A stretch of 64,000 nt of DNA from Candidatus Omnitrophota bacterium (lineage in GTDB: Bacteria > Omnitrophota > Gorgyraeia > Gygaellales > JAQTUX01), in the NCBI GenBank assembly GCA_028707125.1, contig JAQTUX010000001.1, positions 304,707 through 368,706 of the forward strand, in the 5' to 3' direction. The number at the start of each line of letters is the position of its first letter. Within the stretch, counting starts at the first letter, position 1. The translations under genes were made by a program, and so were the position numbers. The notes below the pieces were generated by a model that saw only the letters and a program-made list of their open reading frames with translations, ran no database searches and had not been told where the DNA came from. Below are positions 27,823-35,858 of this stretch, one piece after another.

Positions 27823-29099
27823 AGATGAAGCCCACATTCACGTTTATTTCCCTTTTCAATCAGCATGCCATCAGTTTAAGGCCGCTTTTGTCTGTCCTGG
27901 AAAACGCGGGATTCAGCACGAACGTTGTTTTCTTCAAGCGCAGGGAAGACCAGGGGCGTTTCACGCCTAAAGAGCTCGCCCTTCTTACGGCCGTGATTGA
28001 TATGCTTAAGACCGATTACGTTATGATCTCGCTCGTCTCCGGGGCTTATCAGGCCGCCAAAGCAATATCCTTAAAGCTGCGGAAGGAAAAAAAGAGGCGG
28101 TTTATCGTCTGGGGCGGCGTGCATCCTACCCTGGCCCCTGAAGATTGCATTAGGTATGCCGATGCCGTGTGCATAGGGGAAGGTGAGGGGGCTGTCCTGG
28201 ATCTGGCAAGGGAGTTTGCCACGGGCCCGTTACGCAGAAAGACGATAAGAAACTTATGGGTCAGGGGCGGCGGAGACGGGGTCAAATGTAAGTTGCGCCC
28301 GCTTTGTGATCTAAACGCCATTCCGGCCTATAAACCCAGGGATAATATATACCTGATAAGCAACGACCGCATAGGCAGATATAGCGATGCCAGCGAACTG
28401 GTTATTATTTCAAGAGGATGCCCTTTTGAATGCGCCTTTTGCTGCAATGCGGCCGTCAGGGGTTTATACGGAAGGCCGAAGGGTTTTCACAGGGCGCTTA
28501 CCGTTGAAAACGCGATCAAGGGCCTTTTAGAGATGAAGTCCCGGGGGGTAAGGCGCCTTGTCTTCGTTGACCCGATATGGCCCTATAATGACATTGATAT
28601 TATGAAGGAGTTTAAAAGGGATTATAAAAAGCATGTCGGTCTCCCTTTTTCCTGCGCCGTGTACCCTACCATGGTAAACGAACATCTGGTGGAGGGGCTG
28701 GAGCAATGCGGCTGTAAGAGTTTATTTATGGGGATACAGAGCCCTTCGGAAGATGTGCGGCAGCTGTTCCGGCGGCCCTATTCCGATGACGCGGTCGTAA
28801 ATGCCGCGCGCATTATCGATAAAAATAACATCATCGGGATATACGATTTCATAGATAAGAACATATTTGAAGGGCCGGAGCATCTTTTGAGAAAGAAGCT
28901 GCTTATTGAGCGGCTGCCCGCCGGCTCCGTTATCAGTAATTACAACATGATGTTCTTCCCGAAAATAGAGATTACCGAATTGGCGTTAAAAAAACGCAAG
29001 ATCGGGAAGGGGGGCATAGAAGGCTATGCCTCTGATTCTTTGGGGTTCTCCTGGTCCAAAGACAGCTATACGAGGGAAGAGTTCCTCTCCCGGTTTTGA
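27819..29099 (+). CDS. B12-binding-type radical SAM protein
   Basis: A 426-residue rSAM protein. A cobalamin-binding-like domain (1 to about 160) includes IVWGGVHPTLAPE and ADAVCIGEGEGAVLDL, the classic linker of the class. The rSAM core has CxxxCxxC at 201, 205 and 208 (RGCPFECAFC). The last 100 residues probably form the C-terminal cap. B12-type rSAMs often methylate unactivated carbons or form C-C bonds, but no substrate can be inferred. It ends just before a promoter-bearing gap of 70 bases that precedes the PqqD gene, so it may close an operon. Confidence 0.87.
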   Translation: MKMKPTFTFISLFNQHAISLRPLLSVLENAGFSTNVVFFKRREDQGRFTPKELALLTAVIDMLKTDYVMISLVSGAYQAAKAISLKLRKEKKRRFIVWGGVHPTLAPEDCIRYADAVCIGEGEGAVLDLAREFATGPLRRKTIRNLWVRGGGDGVKCKLRPLCDLNAIPAYKPRDNIYLISNDRIGRYSDASELVIISRGCPFECAFCCNAAVRGLYGRPKGFHRALTVENAIKGLLEMKSRGVRRLVFVDPIWPYNDIDIMKEFKRDYKKHVGLPFSCAVYPTMVNEHLVEGLEQCGCKSLFMGIQSPSEDVRQLFRRPYSDDAVVNAARIIDKNNIIGIYDFIDKNIFEGPEHLLRKKLLIERLPAGSVISNYNMMFFPKIEITELALKKRKIGKGGIEGYASDSLGFSWSKDSYTREEFLSRF

Positions 29100-29128
29100 T
29101 TGACGCTATAAGGTTATTGTGATATAGG
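29100..29128 (+). promoter_or_regulatory. Promoter of the PqqD/rSAM/precursor operon
   Basis: TTGACG (29100-29105, 5 of 6 consensus) and TATAGG (29123-29128, 4 of 6) are 17 bases apart, with a TGa extension just before the -10. This is the largest non-coding gap in the core (29100-29169). Transcription would start near 29135. A strong Shine-Dalgarno site, AAAGGAGGG at 29154-29162, is placed seven bases before the PqqD start. Confidence 0.5.
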
Positions 29129-29169
29129 TTAGGTATATAAACCGCTTAATTTTAAAGGAGGGAAAAGGC

Positions 29170-29451
29170 ATGGCAGCCGATAAGGTTTTGCGCAAAAATC
29201 CGGACATAGTAAGCAGGGTGATCGAAGACGAAACGATACTTTTGCCTATTTATAAGAAATCTGAAGAGATTGATTGTATCTATACCCTGAATGAAGCCGC
29301 CTCTTTTGTCTGGAGCAACATCAACGGAAAGAACTCGACAGGGCAGATCAAGAAGAAAATATTGAAGAAATTTGGCGCTTCGGATGATGAGGCGGACAAG
29401 GGATTGAACAGGATCTTGAAGGAATTCAAGAAGATACGGGCGGTTTCTTAA
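29170..29451 (+). CDS. PqqD-like RiPP recognition element protein
   Basis: A 93-residue stand-alone PqqD-family protein. ETILLPIY near 27 is followed by IYTLNEAASFVWSNINGKNS (the LNE..a..iW..i.G signature), then STGQIKKKILKKFG and a C-terminal helical stretch. In RiPP pathways such proteins bind the precursor's leader and present it to an rSAM/SPASM enzyme. Here it is the first gene of an operon with two such enzymes, a precursor candidate and a third enzyme. The strong Shine-Dalgarno site suggests substantial expression. I avoid the symbol pqqD because the other pqq genes are absent. Confidence 0.9.
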   Translation: MAADKVLRKNPDIVSRVIEDETILLPIYKKSEEIDCIYTLNEAASFVWSNINGKNSTGQIKKKILKKFGASDDEADKGLNRILKEFKKIRAVS

Positions 29452-29462
29452 TAATAGGGCCC

Positions 29463-30587
29463 ATGCGTGAACAATCTTATATGGAGTTTTTATACGCGCA
29501 CTATGAAGGGAGGGCGCGGGCACCCCTTTACGGGCTCCTGGAGCTTACATACAGATGTAATTATAATTGCGTCCATTGCTATAACAGGAGGTTTGCAGGC
29601 AGCGAAGACGAGCTGAGAACGGAAGAATTTAAGGATATCATAGACCAGATCAGCGCCCTTGGGGGTCTGCGGCTTTGCTTCTCCGGAGGAGAACCACTGT
29701 TAAGGGAAGATTTTTTTGAGATATATTCCCATGCTAAAGAACAGGGGTTTATAATCAGTATTTATACGAACGGCTCTCTGCTTGACGATGCCGCTGTCTC
29801 TTTTTTCAGGAAGCACCCGCCCTTTAATATTGAAATTACCTTTAACGCGGTAGACAGCGACACATACGAATCGATCGTAGGGGTAAAAGGGACTTTTGGC
29901 AAGGCGGCTAAGGCAATAAAAAGGGTCGCTGGATCGGGCCTGCCGCTTACAATCAAGGCCAACTGCTTGAGGCGGAATAAGGGCCAGATACGTAAGATAA
30001 AGGCCTTTGCCGAGAAAGTATCCGGCGGCAGAAACAATTGTTTTAAGTATGATCCTCTTGTCCTGGCAGGCGCGGCTTTAAGAGCGCCTGAGGGCATAAG
30101 ATTAACAGCCGAGGAGATTATGGAGGTCAAGAAGTCTAACCCGGAAATCTGGCAGGAGGCAGCCCGCCAGATGTGCAATGACGGATTTCTGGAAAGGGAA
30201 AGGAAATTTCTCTTTCAATGCGACAGCTGGCATACGGATTTCGTGGTCAGCCCGTCCGGCCGGCTGAAATTCTGCCCCTTCCTTGATAAGCACGGCGTAG
30301 ACCTGAGAAAGGCCTCTTTCCGGCAGGGATTTTATGATGTATTGCCGCTTGTCACTGAAAGGCAATTCACGAGCGATTCAAAATGCCGGGATTGTTCTTT
30401 GAGGGCGGACTGTTATTTTTGTCCCGGACGTTCCTTTATTGAGACAGGCAGCGAAGAGGGACCGGTTGATTATTTTTGTGAGCTTGCCCGCGGCAGGCGC
30501 CGGGAAGAGGCACGGATAAGGTCTGACTATGAAGACAGAGAGTTTTCCTGTCTTTTCTCAGAGGATAAGAGAAAAGGCAGAACTTAA
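29463..30587 (+). CDS. Radical SAM/SPASM peptide-modifying enzyme (maturase 1)
   Basis: A 374-residue rSAM/SPASM enzyme, PqqE-like. CxxxCxxC is at 32, 36 and 39 (RCNYNCVHC) and SGGEPLL follows. The SPASM part has CPFLDKHGVDLR, then C-x2-C-x5-C-x2-C (CRDCSLRADCYFC), PGRSFIETGS and a last Cys in FCELARG. It would make a radical-based change to a peptide, such as a thioether, C-C or C-N bond. It starts 11 bases after the PqqD gene. The third maturase (31829) has an almost identical SPASM layout, so the two may be recent paralogues. Confidence 0.9.
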   Translation: MREQSYMEFLYAHYEGRARAPLYGLLELTYRCNYNCVHCYNRRFAGSEDELRTEEFKDIIDQISALGGLRLCFSGGEPLLREDFFEIYSHAKEQGFIISIYTNGSLLDDAAVSFFRKHPPFNIEITFNAVDSDTYESIVGVKGTFGKAAKAIKRVAGSGLPLTIKANCLRRNKGQIRKIKAFAEKVSGGRNNCFKYDPLVLAGAALRAPEGIRLTAEEIMEVKKSNPEIWQEAARQMCNDGFLERERKFLFQCDSWHTDFVVSPSGRLKFCPFLDKHGVDLRKASFRQGFYDVLPLVTERQFTSDSKCRDCSLRADCYFCPGRSFIETGSEEGPVDYFCELARGRRREEARIRSDYEDREFSCLFSEDKRKGRT

Positions 30588-31575
30588 GCGCGTTCCCATC
30601 CGCGCGATGTTTGAACTGACTTACAGGTGTAACTTTGACTGCCGGCATTGTTATATTCCCGGAAGCTACAGAGATTCTCGGGCGGATGAGCTTGGCACAA
30701 AAGAAGTGTTCGGTATTATTGACCGGCTGCGCGATATCGGCACGTTGTATTTAGGGTTCACGGGAGGCGAGCCCTTCCTGCGGGAAGATCTCTTTGATAT
30801 ACTTGAATACGCCGGCAGCAGCGGATTTCAGACAATGGTTTATACCAACGGGTCTTTAATAACCGCCGAGGCGGCGCGAAAATTGAAGCGCTGCCGCGTG
30901 AGCAAGGTGTCTGTTTCCTGCCATTCTATTTCAGAAGCTACCTTTGAATTTATTACGCGGCGCAAGGGCTCTTTTGTAAAGGTGAGGAAGGCGATCAGTG
31001 ATCTGTTGAAGGCGGGCATACCCGTTGAATTAAAGACAAATGTGATGGAATGTAACCGCGAGCAAGTGTCCGCGGTCGCCTCTTTTGCTGAGAAGGAAAA
31101 TATTCAGTTCAGGTTCTCTGAGGATCTTTTTCCCATGCTTGACGGCTCATCAAAGCCGTATGAGATGTCTCTTAAGGCGCCTGCCGGCCCGGTTGACATT
31201 CAAGAGGAAGATATTTGCCGCGGGACCACCCGGCGCAAACATGGCCGTATGGAGAGGGAGTTGTTCACGTGCGGAGTAGGTAAGAGCAATCTTGTTATCA
31301 ACCCTTTTGGGCTGCTCAAGCCCTGCCTGATGTTGGAGAAGCCCGCGTATGACCTGAGAAACGTCTCTTTGGTCCGGGCCTGGGACGGGATCAGCGCATT
31401 TTTCAGCGGCCTAAACAAGTCCGGTCTTGAATGCGCATCCTGCGGCCTGGCGCGGTTCTGCAATTGGTGTCCCGCCGTAAGTTTCCTTGAGAGCGGCAGC
31501 TTTAATAAATGCAGCCGGGCAAGCCGCGGGTACGCCTTAATCAGAGAAAGGTACCATAAAACAAAAGGAGGGTAA
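30529..31575 (+). CDS. Radical SAM/SPASM peptide-modifying enzyme (maturase 2)
   Basis: A 348-residue rSAM/SPASM enzyme with CxxxCxxC at 34, 38 and 41 (RCNFDCRHC) and TGGEPFL. The SPASM segment has CLMLEKPAYDLR, then CASCGLARFCNWC and a terminal Cys in NKCSRAS. It is more distant from maturases 1 and 3 than they are from each other. The start ATG 30529 overlaps maturase 1 by 59 bases, unusual but supported by the matching N-terminal length in the other two and by an AAGG site. The precursor's start codon directly follows its stop codon, so the pair is translationally linked. Confidence 0.9.
   Translation: MKTESFPVFSQRIREKAELKRVPIRAMFELTYRCNFDCRHCYIPGSYRDSRADELGTKEVFGIIDRLRDIGTLYLGFTGGEPFLREDLFDILEYAGSSGFQTMVYTNGSLITAEAARKLKRCRVSKVSVSCHSISEATFEFITRRKGSFVKVRKAISDLLKAGIPVELKTNVMECNREQVSAVASFAEKENIQFRFSEDLFPMLDGSSKPYEMSLKAPAGPVDIQEEDICRGTTRRKHGRMERELFTCGVGKSNLVINPFGLLKPCLMLEKPAYDLRNVSLVRAWDGISAFFSGLNKSGLECASCGLARFCNWCPAVSFLESGSFNKCSRASRGYALIRERYHKTKGG
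31565..31572 (+). promoter_or_regulatory. Strong ribosome binding site of the precursor gene
   Basis: AAGGAGGG lies three bases before ATG 31576, inside the end of the maturase 2 gene. It is one of the two best Shine-Dalgarno sites in the window, as expected for a precursor made in excess over its enzymes. Confidence 0.6.
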
Positions 31576-31779
31576 ATGGCCAGGAAAAGAAAGCTTAAAT
31601 TCGATCCCCAGATAACGAAAGTGAAGCTTCATCCTGAACAGGCGGTTCTGGCCTGTCAGTGCTGGAATACGGGACTATGGGGTCCTAATTGGCAGCACAG
31701 CGGCAGCAGTTCGGGCTGCGCTTTCAATGGCAAGTACTATGTCAGTTTCCTGACTGGCGCCGGAGCTACAAGCTCTTAA
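31576..31779 (+). CDS. Candidate RiPP precursor peptide, 67 residues, Cys/Trp-rich
   Basis: A 67-residue peptide between two rSAM/SPASM genes. The N-terminal part is basic and leader-like (MARKRKLKFDPQITKVKL); HPEQAVLACQCW then leads into the presumed core. The core (about 26-67) holds C27, C29 and C48, W30, W35 and W39, a Ser/Gly run (42-47), YY at 54-55, and ends GAGATSS. Three Cys, three Trp and two Tyr are plausible targets for radical cross-links or hydroxylation. It lacks the E-x3-Y of PqqA and the C-terminal motif of mycofactocin precursors, so it is neither. I cannot place the leader/core border. A very strong Shine-Dalgarno site supports expression. Confidence 0.8.
   Translation: MARKRKLKFDPQITKVKLHPEQAVLACQCWNTGLWGPNWQHSGSSSGCAFNGKYYVSFLTGAGATSS
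31763..31775 (+). other. Weak hairpin at the 3' end of the precursor gene
   Basis: GAGCT-aca-AGCTC forms a perfect five-base stem just before the TAA, followed by TTAACTTT. It is too short and has too few T residues for a normal terminator. It could still reduce read-through, which would give more precursor than downstream enzyme. Low confidence. Confidence 0.2.
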
Positions 31780-31828
31780 CTTTCGGCCCGGCTACCAAGG
31801 CGTCAGCACATTCTTTAGCTTATGATCG

Positions 31829-32893
31829 ATGATATACGCTCAATACAAAAGTTTCAGCCGGAAACTCCATAAGAAATATTGGTTTAAGAAACTGCCTTCC
31901 GTATGTCAATTTGAACTTACCCATAACTGCGGCTTAGCCTGTCGGTACTGTTCCACGCGCTGCTATAATACCCCGCGCCTTCTCAAGAGAGAATTGGAAA
32001 CCCCGGAAGTGAAGTCAATTATTGATAAGATAGCTGATTTTGGGGTGTTGTGGATATGTTTTACGGGCGGAGACCCGTTGGCCAGAAGCGACTTCGCGCA
32101 GGTCTACCGTTATACCCGGGCCAAAGGATTTATTATAAGCGTTTTTACCAGCGGCGCCTCGATCACTCCCGAGGTAACGCGGCTTTTCAGGGATTCTCCT
32201 CCCTTTGTCGTTGAGCTCACCCTTAATTCATCCGATGAAAGGACGTGCGATAAGATTACCGGGGTCAGAGGGTCTTTCAGGCGCATATGTTCAGGCATAA
32301 ATACGCTGAAGAAGGCCGGTATTAATCTGAGATTGAAGGCTATCCTGACCAGGGAAAATAGCAGAGATGTGGTGCCGCTGAAGAAATTCGCGGAAGATGC
32401 CGGCGTTGAATTAAGGATCACCCCTGTTATTTACCCCAGGTTCAATGGAGACAACCGGCCTGTCCGGCTGCGGCTGGAGCCGGATGAGGTCCTTAGGGTC
32501 ATGGGCGTATCCGCTCCCGCGGCTGAGCGTGTAAGAAGAAAGAGTCCCGGCTACGATAAGACATTGTTCAATTGTTCCATACTCGGCGGAGACGGTTTTC
32601 ATGTAGATCCCCGCGGGAATATGCTTCTTTGTCCGCTTATGAGGCCCCTGGCGGTAGACCTGGTCCGCAACGATATCTCAAAAAGCTTCTTTTTACTTTT
32701 AGAGAGATTTAAGAGCATGGAATTTAAGAGCGATTCTCCCTGCCGCGGATGCGCGTTGCGGTATCAGTGCGGAAGCTGCCCGGGAAGGGCCGTCCTTGAA
32801 ACAGGCGACCCTGAGAAGCCGGTGGCATTCTTTTGCGAGCTTACAAAAAAGATGTCTCCAACGCTGACAGGCACAGCGCCTTTCGGATGCTGA
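31829..32893 (+). CDS. Radical SAM/SPASM peptide-modifying enzyme (maturase 3)
   Basis: A 354-residue rSAM/SPASM enzyme. CxxxCxxC is at 34, 38 and 41 (NCGLACRYC), with an unusual His-Asn just before it, and TGGDPLA replaces the usual GGEP. The SPASM part (CPLMRPLAVDL; CRGCALRYQCGSC; PGRAVLETG; FCELTKK) matches maturase 1 closely. It lies 49 bases after the precursor. I find no clear Shine-Dalgarno site before ATG 31829, so it may be translated at a lower level. Its end overlaps the UbiU-like gene start by one base. With maturases 1 and 2 it makes three SPASM enzymes around one peptide. Confidence 0.88.
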   Translation: MIYAQYKSFSRKLHKKYWFKKLPSVCQFELTHNCGLACRYCSTRCYNTPRLLKRELETPEVKSIIDKIADFGVLWICFTGGDPLARSDFAQVYRYTRAKGFIISVFTSGASITPEVTRLFRDSPPFVVELTLNSSDERTCDKITGVRGSFRRICSGINTLKKAGINLRLKAILTRENSRDVVPLKKFAEDAGVELRITPVIYPRFNGDNRPVRLRLEPDEVLRVMGVSAPAAERVRRKSPGYDKTLFNCSILGGDGFHVDPRGNMLLCPLMRPLAVDLVRNDISKSFFLLLERFKSMEFKSDSPCRGCALRYQCGSCPGRAVLETGDPEKPVAFFCELTKKMSPTLTGTAPFGC

Positions 32894-33915
32894 TGAACGG
32901 AAACTTCAGGATAGCCGCGCCTTTTATTAATAAGAGACAGGTGTCCGGTTTAAAAAATGCCGGTGCCGACGAGCTCTATTGCGGCTATGTGGATGAAGAA
33001 TGGGAGCGGCGCTGGCCGTCCGAATTCCATACGGTCAACAGGCGGGGCAGGGGAGCCAGTTTCTCAAATACCGCCGACTTCAGAGAAGCAGTTCTTGAAG
33101 CGGAAAACCTGGATATGCCGGTATTCGTTACGATGAACGGGCTGTACACAGAAGAACAATATCCCTGGCTGTTTAATACAATAGATATGCTGAGCAGATA
33201 CCGGGCGGTTTCCGGAATTATTTTAGCCGATATGGGGCTTATGCTCGCCCTGAAAAAACGCAAATACCCTAAGAAAATACATATTTCAACCGGCGCCGCC
33301 GTCTTTAATCATAACGCGGTGGATTTCTTCTCTTGCATGGGGGCGGACAGGGTCATATTGGACAGGCAGCTGGATACCGATGAATTGCGGGAGATCATAT
33401 CGCGTAGAAGGTCTTTGACGGAGATCGAGATATTTGTATTCTATACGGCGTGTTTGTTTATTGACGGATACTGTTCCTTCCTGCACTGCCTGGATAATGC
33501 CCGCCCCGATCCGCTGGATAAAAAAGGCATGATATGCCATTCTTACGATGCGGGCCCTTTTCATAAGGGGTGCGATATAATCAAATACGCTTACAGCTCG
33601 TCAGGTTTCCGCGCGCATAAGCTGCAAAGGGGCTTTCGCGCCGAAGGTTTAAAGTACGCGGAAGACAGATATCCCTTCGGGTGTAATCTTTGCGCGCTCT
33701 TTGCCCTGAAAGACAGTTTACCCATTACGCTCAAGGTCGTGGAGAGGCGGCCTGAACGCGTAAAGTGCGTCAGGAACGTAATCCGGTGTATTCGGGCCAT
33801 AAACAGCGGGATGGAAGAGGGCGCTTATAAGAAGATGGCAAGGCAGACATTTAAGAAAATAACCGGCAGGGACTGTAACGGCGATCAATGTTACTTTCCC
33901 CAAGGGCTGTGTTGA
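32893..33915 (+). CDS. U32 family protein, UbiU-like (pair B, in RiPP core)
   Basis: A 340-residue U32 protein, paralogue of the one at 22389 (shared GADELYCGY, ISTGAAVFNHNAVDFF-like region, ADRVILDRQL). Likely Fe-S ligands are C187 and C194 (ACLFIDGYC, C-x6-C), C215, and a later CNLC (C264, C267); C199 and C227 are extra. Such proteins hydroxylate substrates without oxygen. The start is ATG 32893, sharing its A with the TGA of maturase 3; ATG 32887 in the same frame is possible. It lies within four genes of the precursor, and a UbiV-like partner follows. Hydroxylation of the peptide is an attractive but untested inference. Confidence 0.85.
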   Translation: MNGNFRIAAPFINKRQVSGLKNAGADELYCGYVDEEWERRWPSEFHTVNRRGRGASFSNTADFREAVLEAENLDMPVFVTMNGLYTEEQYPWLFNTIDMLSRYRAVSGIILADMGLMLALKKRKYPKKIHISTGAAVFNHNAVDFFSCMGADRVILDRQLDTDELREIISRRRSLTEIEIFVFYTACLFIDGYCSFLHCLDNARPDPLDKKGMICHSYDAGPFHKGCDIIKYAYSSSGFRAHKLQRGFRAEGLKYAEDRYPFGCNLCALFALKDSLPITLKVVERRPERVKCVRNVIRCIRAINSGMEEGAYKKMARQTFKKITGRDCNGDQCYFPQGLC

Positions 33916-33943
33916 CGCGCCCTTGAATAATTGAATAGCGGAT

Positions 33944-34783
33944 ATGCAGAGGGCCGTACTTGTAAATAGTTTACGTCAGTTGCGCGGGACCCGCCTTGAC
34001 GCCTTCTCGCGCGTCTATTTCGGCACTGAATTTTGCCAGAACCTTATCCCTGACGCGGAGGACGTAAGAAATGCCGCCGGGATCTTGAAACGCAAATCCA
34101 GGGAGCTTACCTTTGTCACGCCCCCTGTTACGGACCGGGGCCTTGATAAACTTGAATTGATATTTGAGTATATGAGCGAATGCCTTCCCGGCGCTGAGGT
34201 GGTTGTTAACGACTGGGGGGTATTGAATCTTCTCAGGCAGCGCTTTCCCGGCCTGGAGGCGGTCCTGGGGCGGCTGCTTACCAAGCAAAAACGCGATCCA
34301 AAGTCCGTTGATATACTTTTTAACCGGCAGAAGGCAAAGAGGATACTCAATGAAAGCGCGGGCAGGTATATGTTTATGATCCCCAGGGAAGCGCCTTCTT
34401 CATTGCTGGAACATTACCGGCAAAGCGTTATAAACGTAAAGTATTTTCAGGGGTTCTTGAGATCAAATAATATAAGGAGGGTCGAAGTTGACAATCTTCT
34501 CTGGGGCATGGATATCAGGATGCCGAAGGACATCCACGCGAGCGTTTACTTTCCTTACGGATATATTGCGACCACCAGGATGTGCGGACTGATAAACCTG
34601 ACATACTCGCGGTGCCGCCGTCAATGCGATAAATTTTATCTTTCGTATAAATACCCCTGGGGTAATTTCAAATATTATATGAGGGGCAACACGGTTTTCT
34701 ATAGATCAAAACCGCCGTCCGACAGGCAGCTAAAGGGCAACGGGATAAACAGGACGGTATTCCAGGGCTCGCTGCCGGTTTGA
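33944..34783 (+). CDS. U32 family protein, UbiV-like (pair B, in RiPP core)
   Basis: A 279-residue paralogue of the UbiV-like protein at 23448. C31 (GTEFC), C214 and the CxxxC pair C224/C228 (RCRRQC) fit the four-ligand set of UbiV. NDWGVL and LGRLLTKQKR are identical in both copies and may define this subfamily. The extra Cys of copy A near the third ligand is absent. It lies 28 bases after its partner, and its stop overlaps the open frame of the kinase gene. It would form the second half of a Fe-S heterodimeric hydroxylase. Confidence 0.83.
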   Translation: MQRAVLVNSLRQLRGTRLDAFSRVYFGTEFCQNLIPDAEDVRNAAGILKRKSRELTFVTPPVTDRGLDKLELIFEYMSECLPGAEVVVNDWGVLNLLRQRFPGLEAVLGRLLTKQKRDPKSVDILFNRQKAKRILNESAGRYMFMIPREAPSSLLEHYRQSVINVKYFQGFLRSNNIRRVEVDNLLWGMDIRMPKDIHASVYFPYGYIATTRMCGLINLTYSRCRRQCDKFYLSYKYPWGNFKYYMRGNTVFYRSKPPSDRQLKGNGINRTVFQGSLPV

Positions 34784-34836
34784 GGCAGCGGCACAAAAGC
34801 GCGTATGCGAAGCGAGGACCATTACCAGTCGGCAGA

Positions 34837-35856
34837 ATGAAGAAAGTTTACAGGCATAGGATTTGCATTGCTGAGATAGTAATAGAGTTTGAAAGCGAGT
34901 TTCCCCGCATGATGCGGGGGCCGGATGAGACCACCGCCGGGACCTTCATCTACAAAGGAAGGCGCGCGCCGGACATAAGATTAAAGGTAGGCCTTATCGA
35001 AAGATTCCCCCGGATAAGGCCGGGCAAGAGCATGTTTGAGGTAAAGAACATCAACGGCGCTACCGCCTGGAAGATGTTCGGCTATAAAGGCGGATATCTT
35101 ATATTGTGGTACCGCCAGGAGGAACGCCTGATTAAATACCATGCCTGCGTTTCCAGGGATTATGCTTCCGGGCAGATATGGATGATGCCTGCGACCAACC
35201 CCGATATCCTTAATGTCTATCATGAGCTGGCCGGGCAGTGTCCTTCAGCAAGGGAGTTCAGAAGGCGGTTAAACGAGTTTGTCAAGGCCAACAATGTCAA
35301 GGTGTTTTACAGGATCATGCATGAGGACTTTATTCACGGTGTGCTTGAAGTAATTTTCCAGAACTTTCTGCTTTCGCGCAGGGGGCTGATGCTGCATGGA
35401 AGCGGGATCGTGGACCCTGCCGGAGACGGCATTATTTTCTGCGGGCAGAGCGGAGCGGGGAAATCAACTCTGGCGCGCCTTTATTTCAGGGACAGGTCAT
35501 TCAGGGTGCTTAACGACGACAGGATCGTTGTGAGAAATACCGGCGGCGTCTTCAAGGCATATACTAATCCGTGGTCCGGAGATTTCAGCGATTATCTCTC
35601 TGAAAGGCCGGAGCCGGCCGTGATAAAGAAGATATTTTTCATTAAACATGGCAGCAAAAATACGGCAAGGCGCATAGACCGGCAGGGTATTATACAGCAT
35701 ATTTATCCCAATACGTTTGCGCCCTTCTGGGATAAGGCGTCCCTGGATAAGATCATGCTGTTTTGCATGGAGATATCAAGATCGGTGGACTGCTATTCCC
35801 TGAGTTTCAAGAACGACGAATCCGCCGTATCATTTATTAAGGATCACAAAGGTTAA
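34837..35856 (+). CDS. HPr-kinase-like (HPrK/P C-terminal domain) protein
   Basis: A 339-residue protein. The second half has LHGSGIV, then a P-loop GQSGAGKST at 203-211, and LNDDRIVVR, the layout of HPr-kinase-related ATPases seen in RiPP clusters. In the lasso-peptide examples I know of (paeninodin group), such kinases phosphorylate the precursor's C-terminal Ser. The precursor here ends in Ser-Ser, so it is a possible substrate. The N-terminal half is beta-rich and unassigned. I prefer ATG 34837 because family-like sequence begins there; TTG 34780, overlapping the previous stop, is an alternative. It is not a PTS regulator by context: no HPr or PTS genes are nearby. Confidence 0.78.
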   Translation: MKKVYRHRICIAEIVIEFESEFPRMMRGPDETTAGTFIYKGRRAPDIRLKVGLIERFPRIRPGKSMFEVKNINGATAWKMFGYKGGYLILWYRQEERLIKYHACVSRDYASGQIWMMPATNPDILNVYHELAGQCPSAREFRRRLNEFVKANNVKVFYRIMHEDFIHGVLEVIFQNFLLSRRGLMLHGSGIVDPAGDGIIFCGQSGAGKSTLARLYFRDRSFRVLNDDRIVVRNTGGVFKAYTNPWSGDFSDYLSERPEPAVIKKIFFIKHGSKNTARRIDRQGIIQHIYPNTFAPFWDKASLDKIMLFCMEISRSVDCYSLSFKNDESAVSFIKDHKG

Positions 35857-35858
35857 AA

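Noticed and set aside
29170-32893. PQQ or mycofactocin biosynthesis
   Set aside because: A PqqD-like and PqqE-like pair is present, but the peptide has no E-x3-Y and no mycofactocin-type C-terminus, and the other pqq or mft genes are missing.
22389-34783. U32 proteins as leader peptidases or collagenases
   Set aside because: The family name says peptidase, but these carry the four-cysteine Fe-S sets of UbiU and UbiV, whose known activity is hydroxylation.
29170-35856. Lasso peptide cluster
   Set aside because: An HPrK-like kinase and a PqqD-like protein fit, but there is no asparagine-synthetase-like lasso cyclase and no transglutaminase-like leader peptidase.
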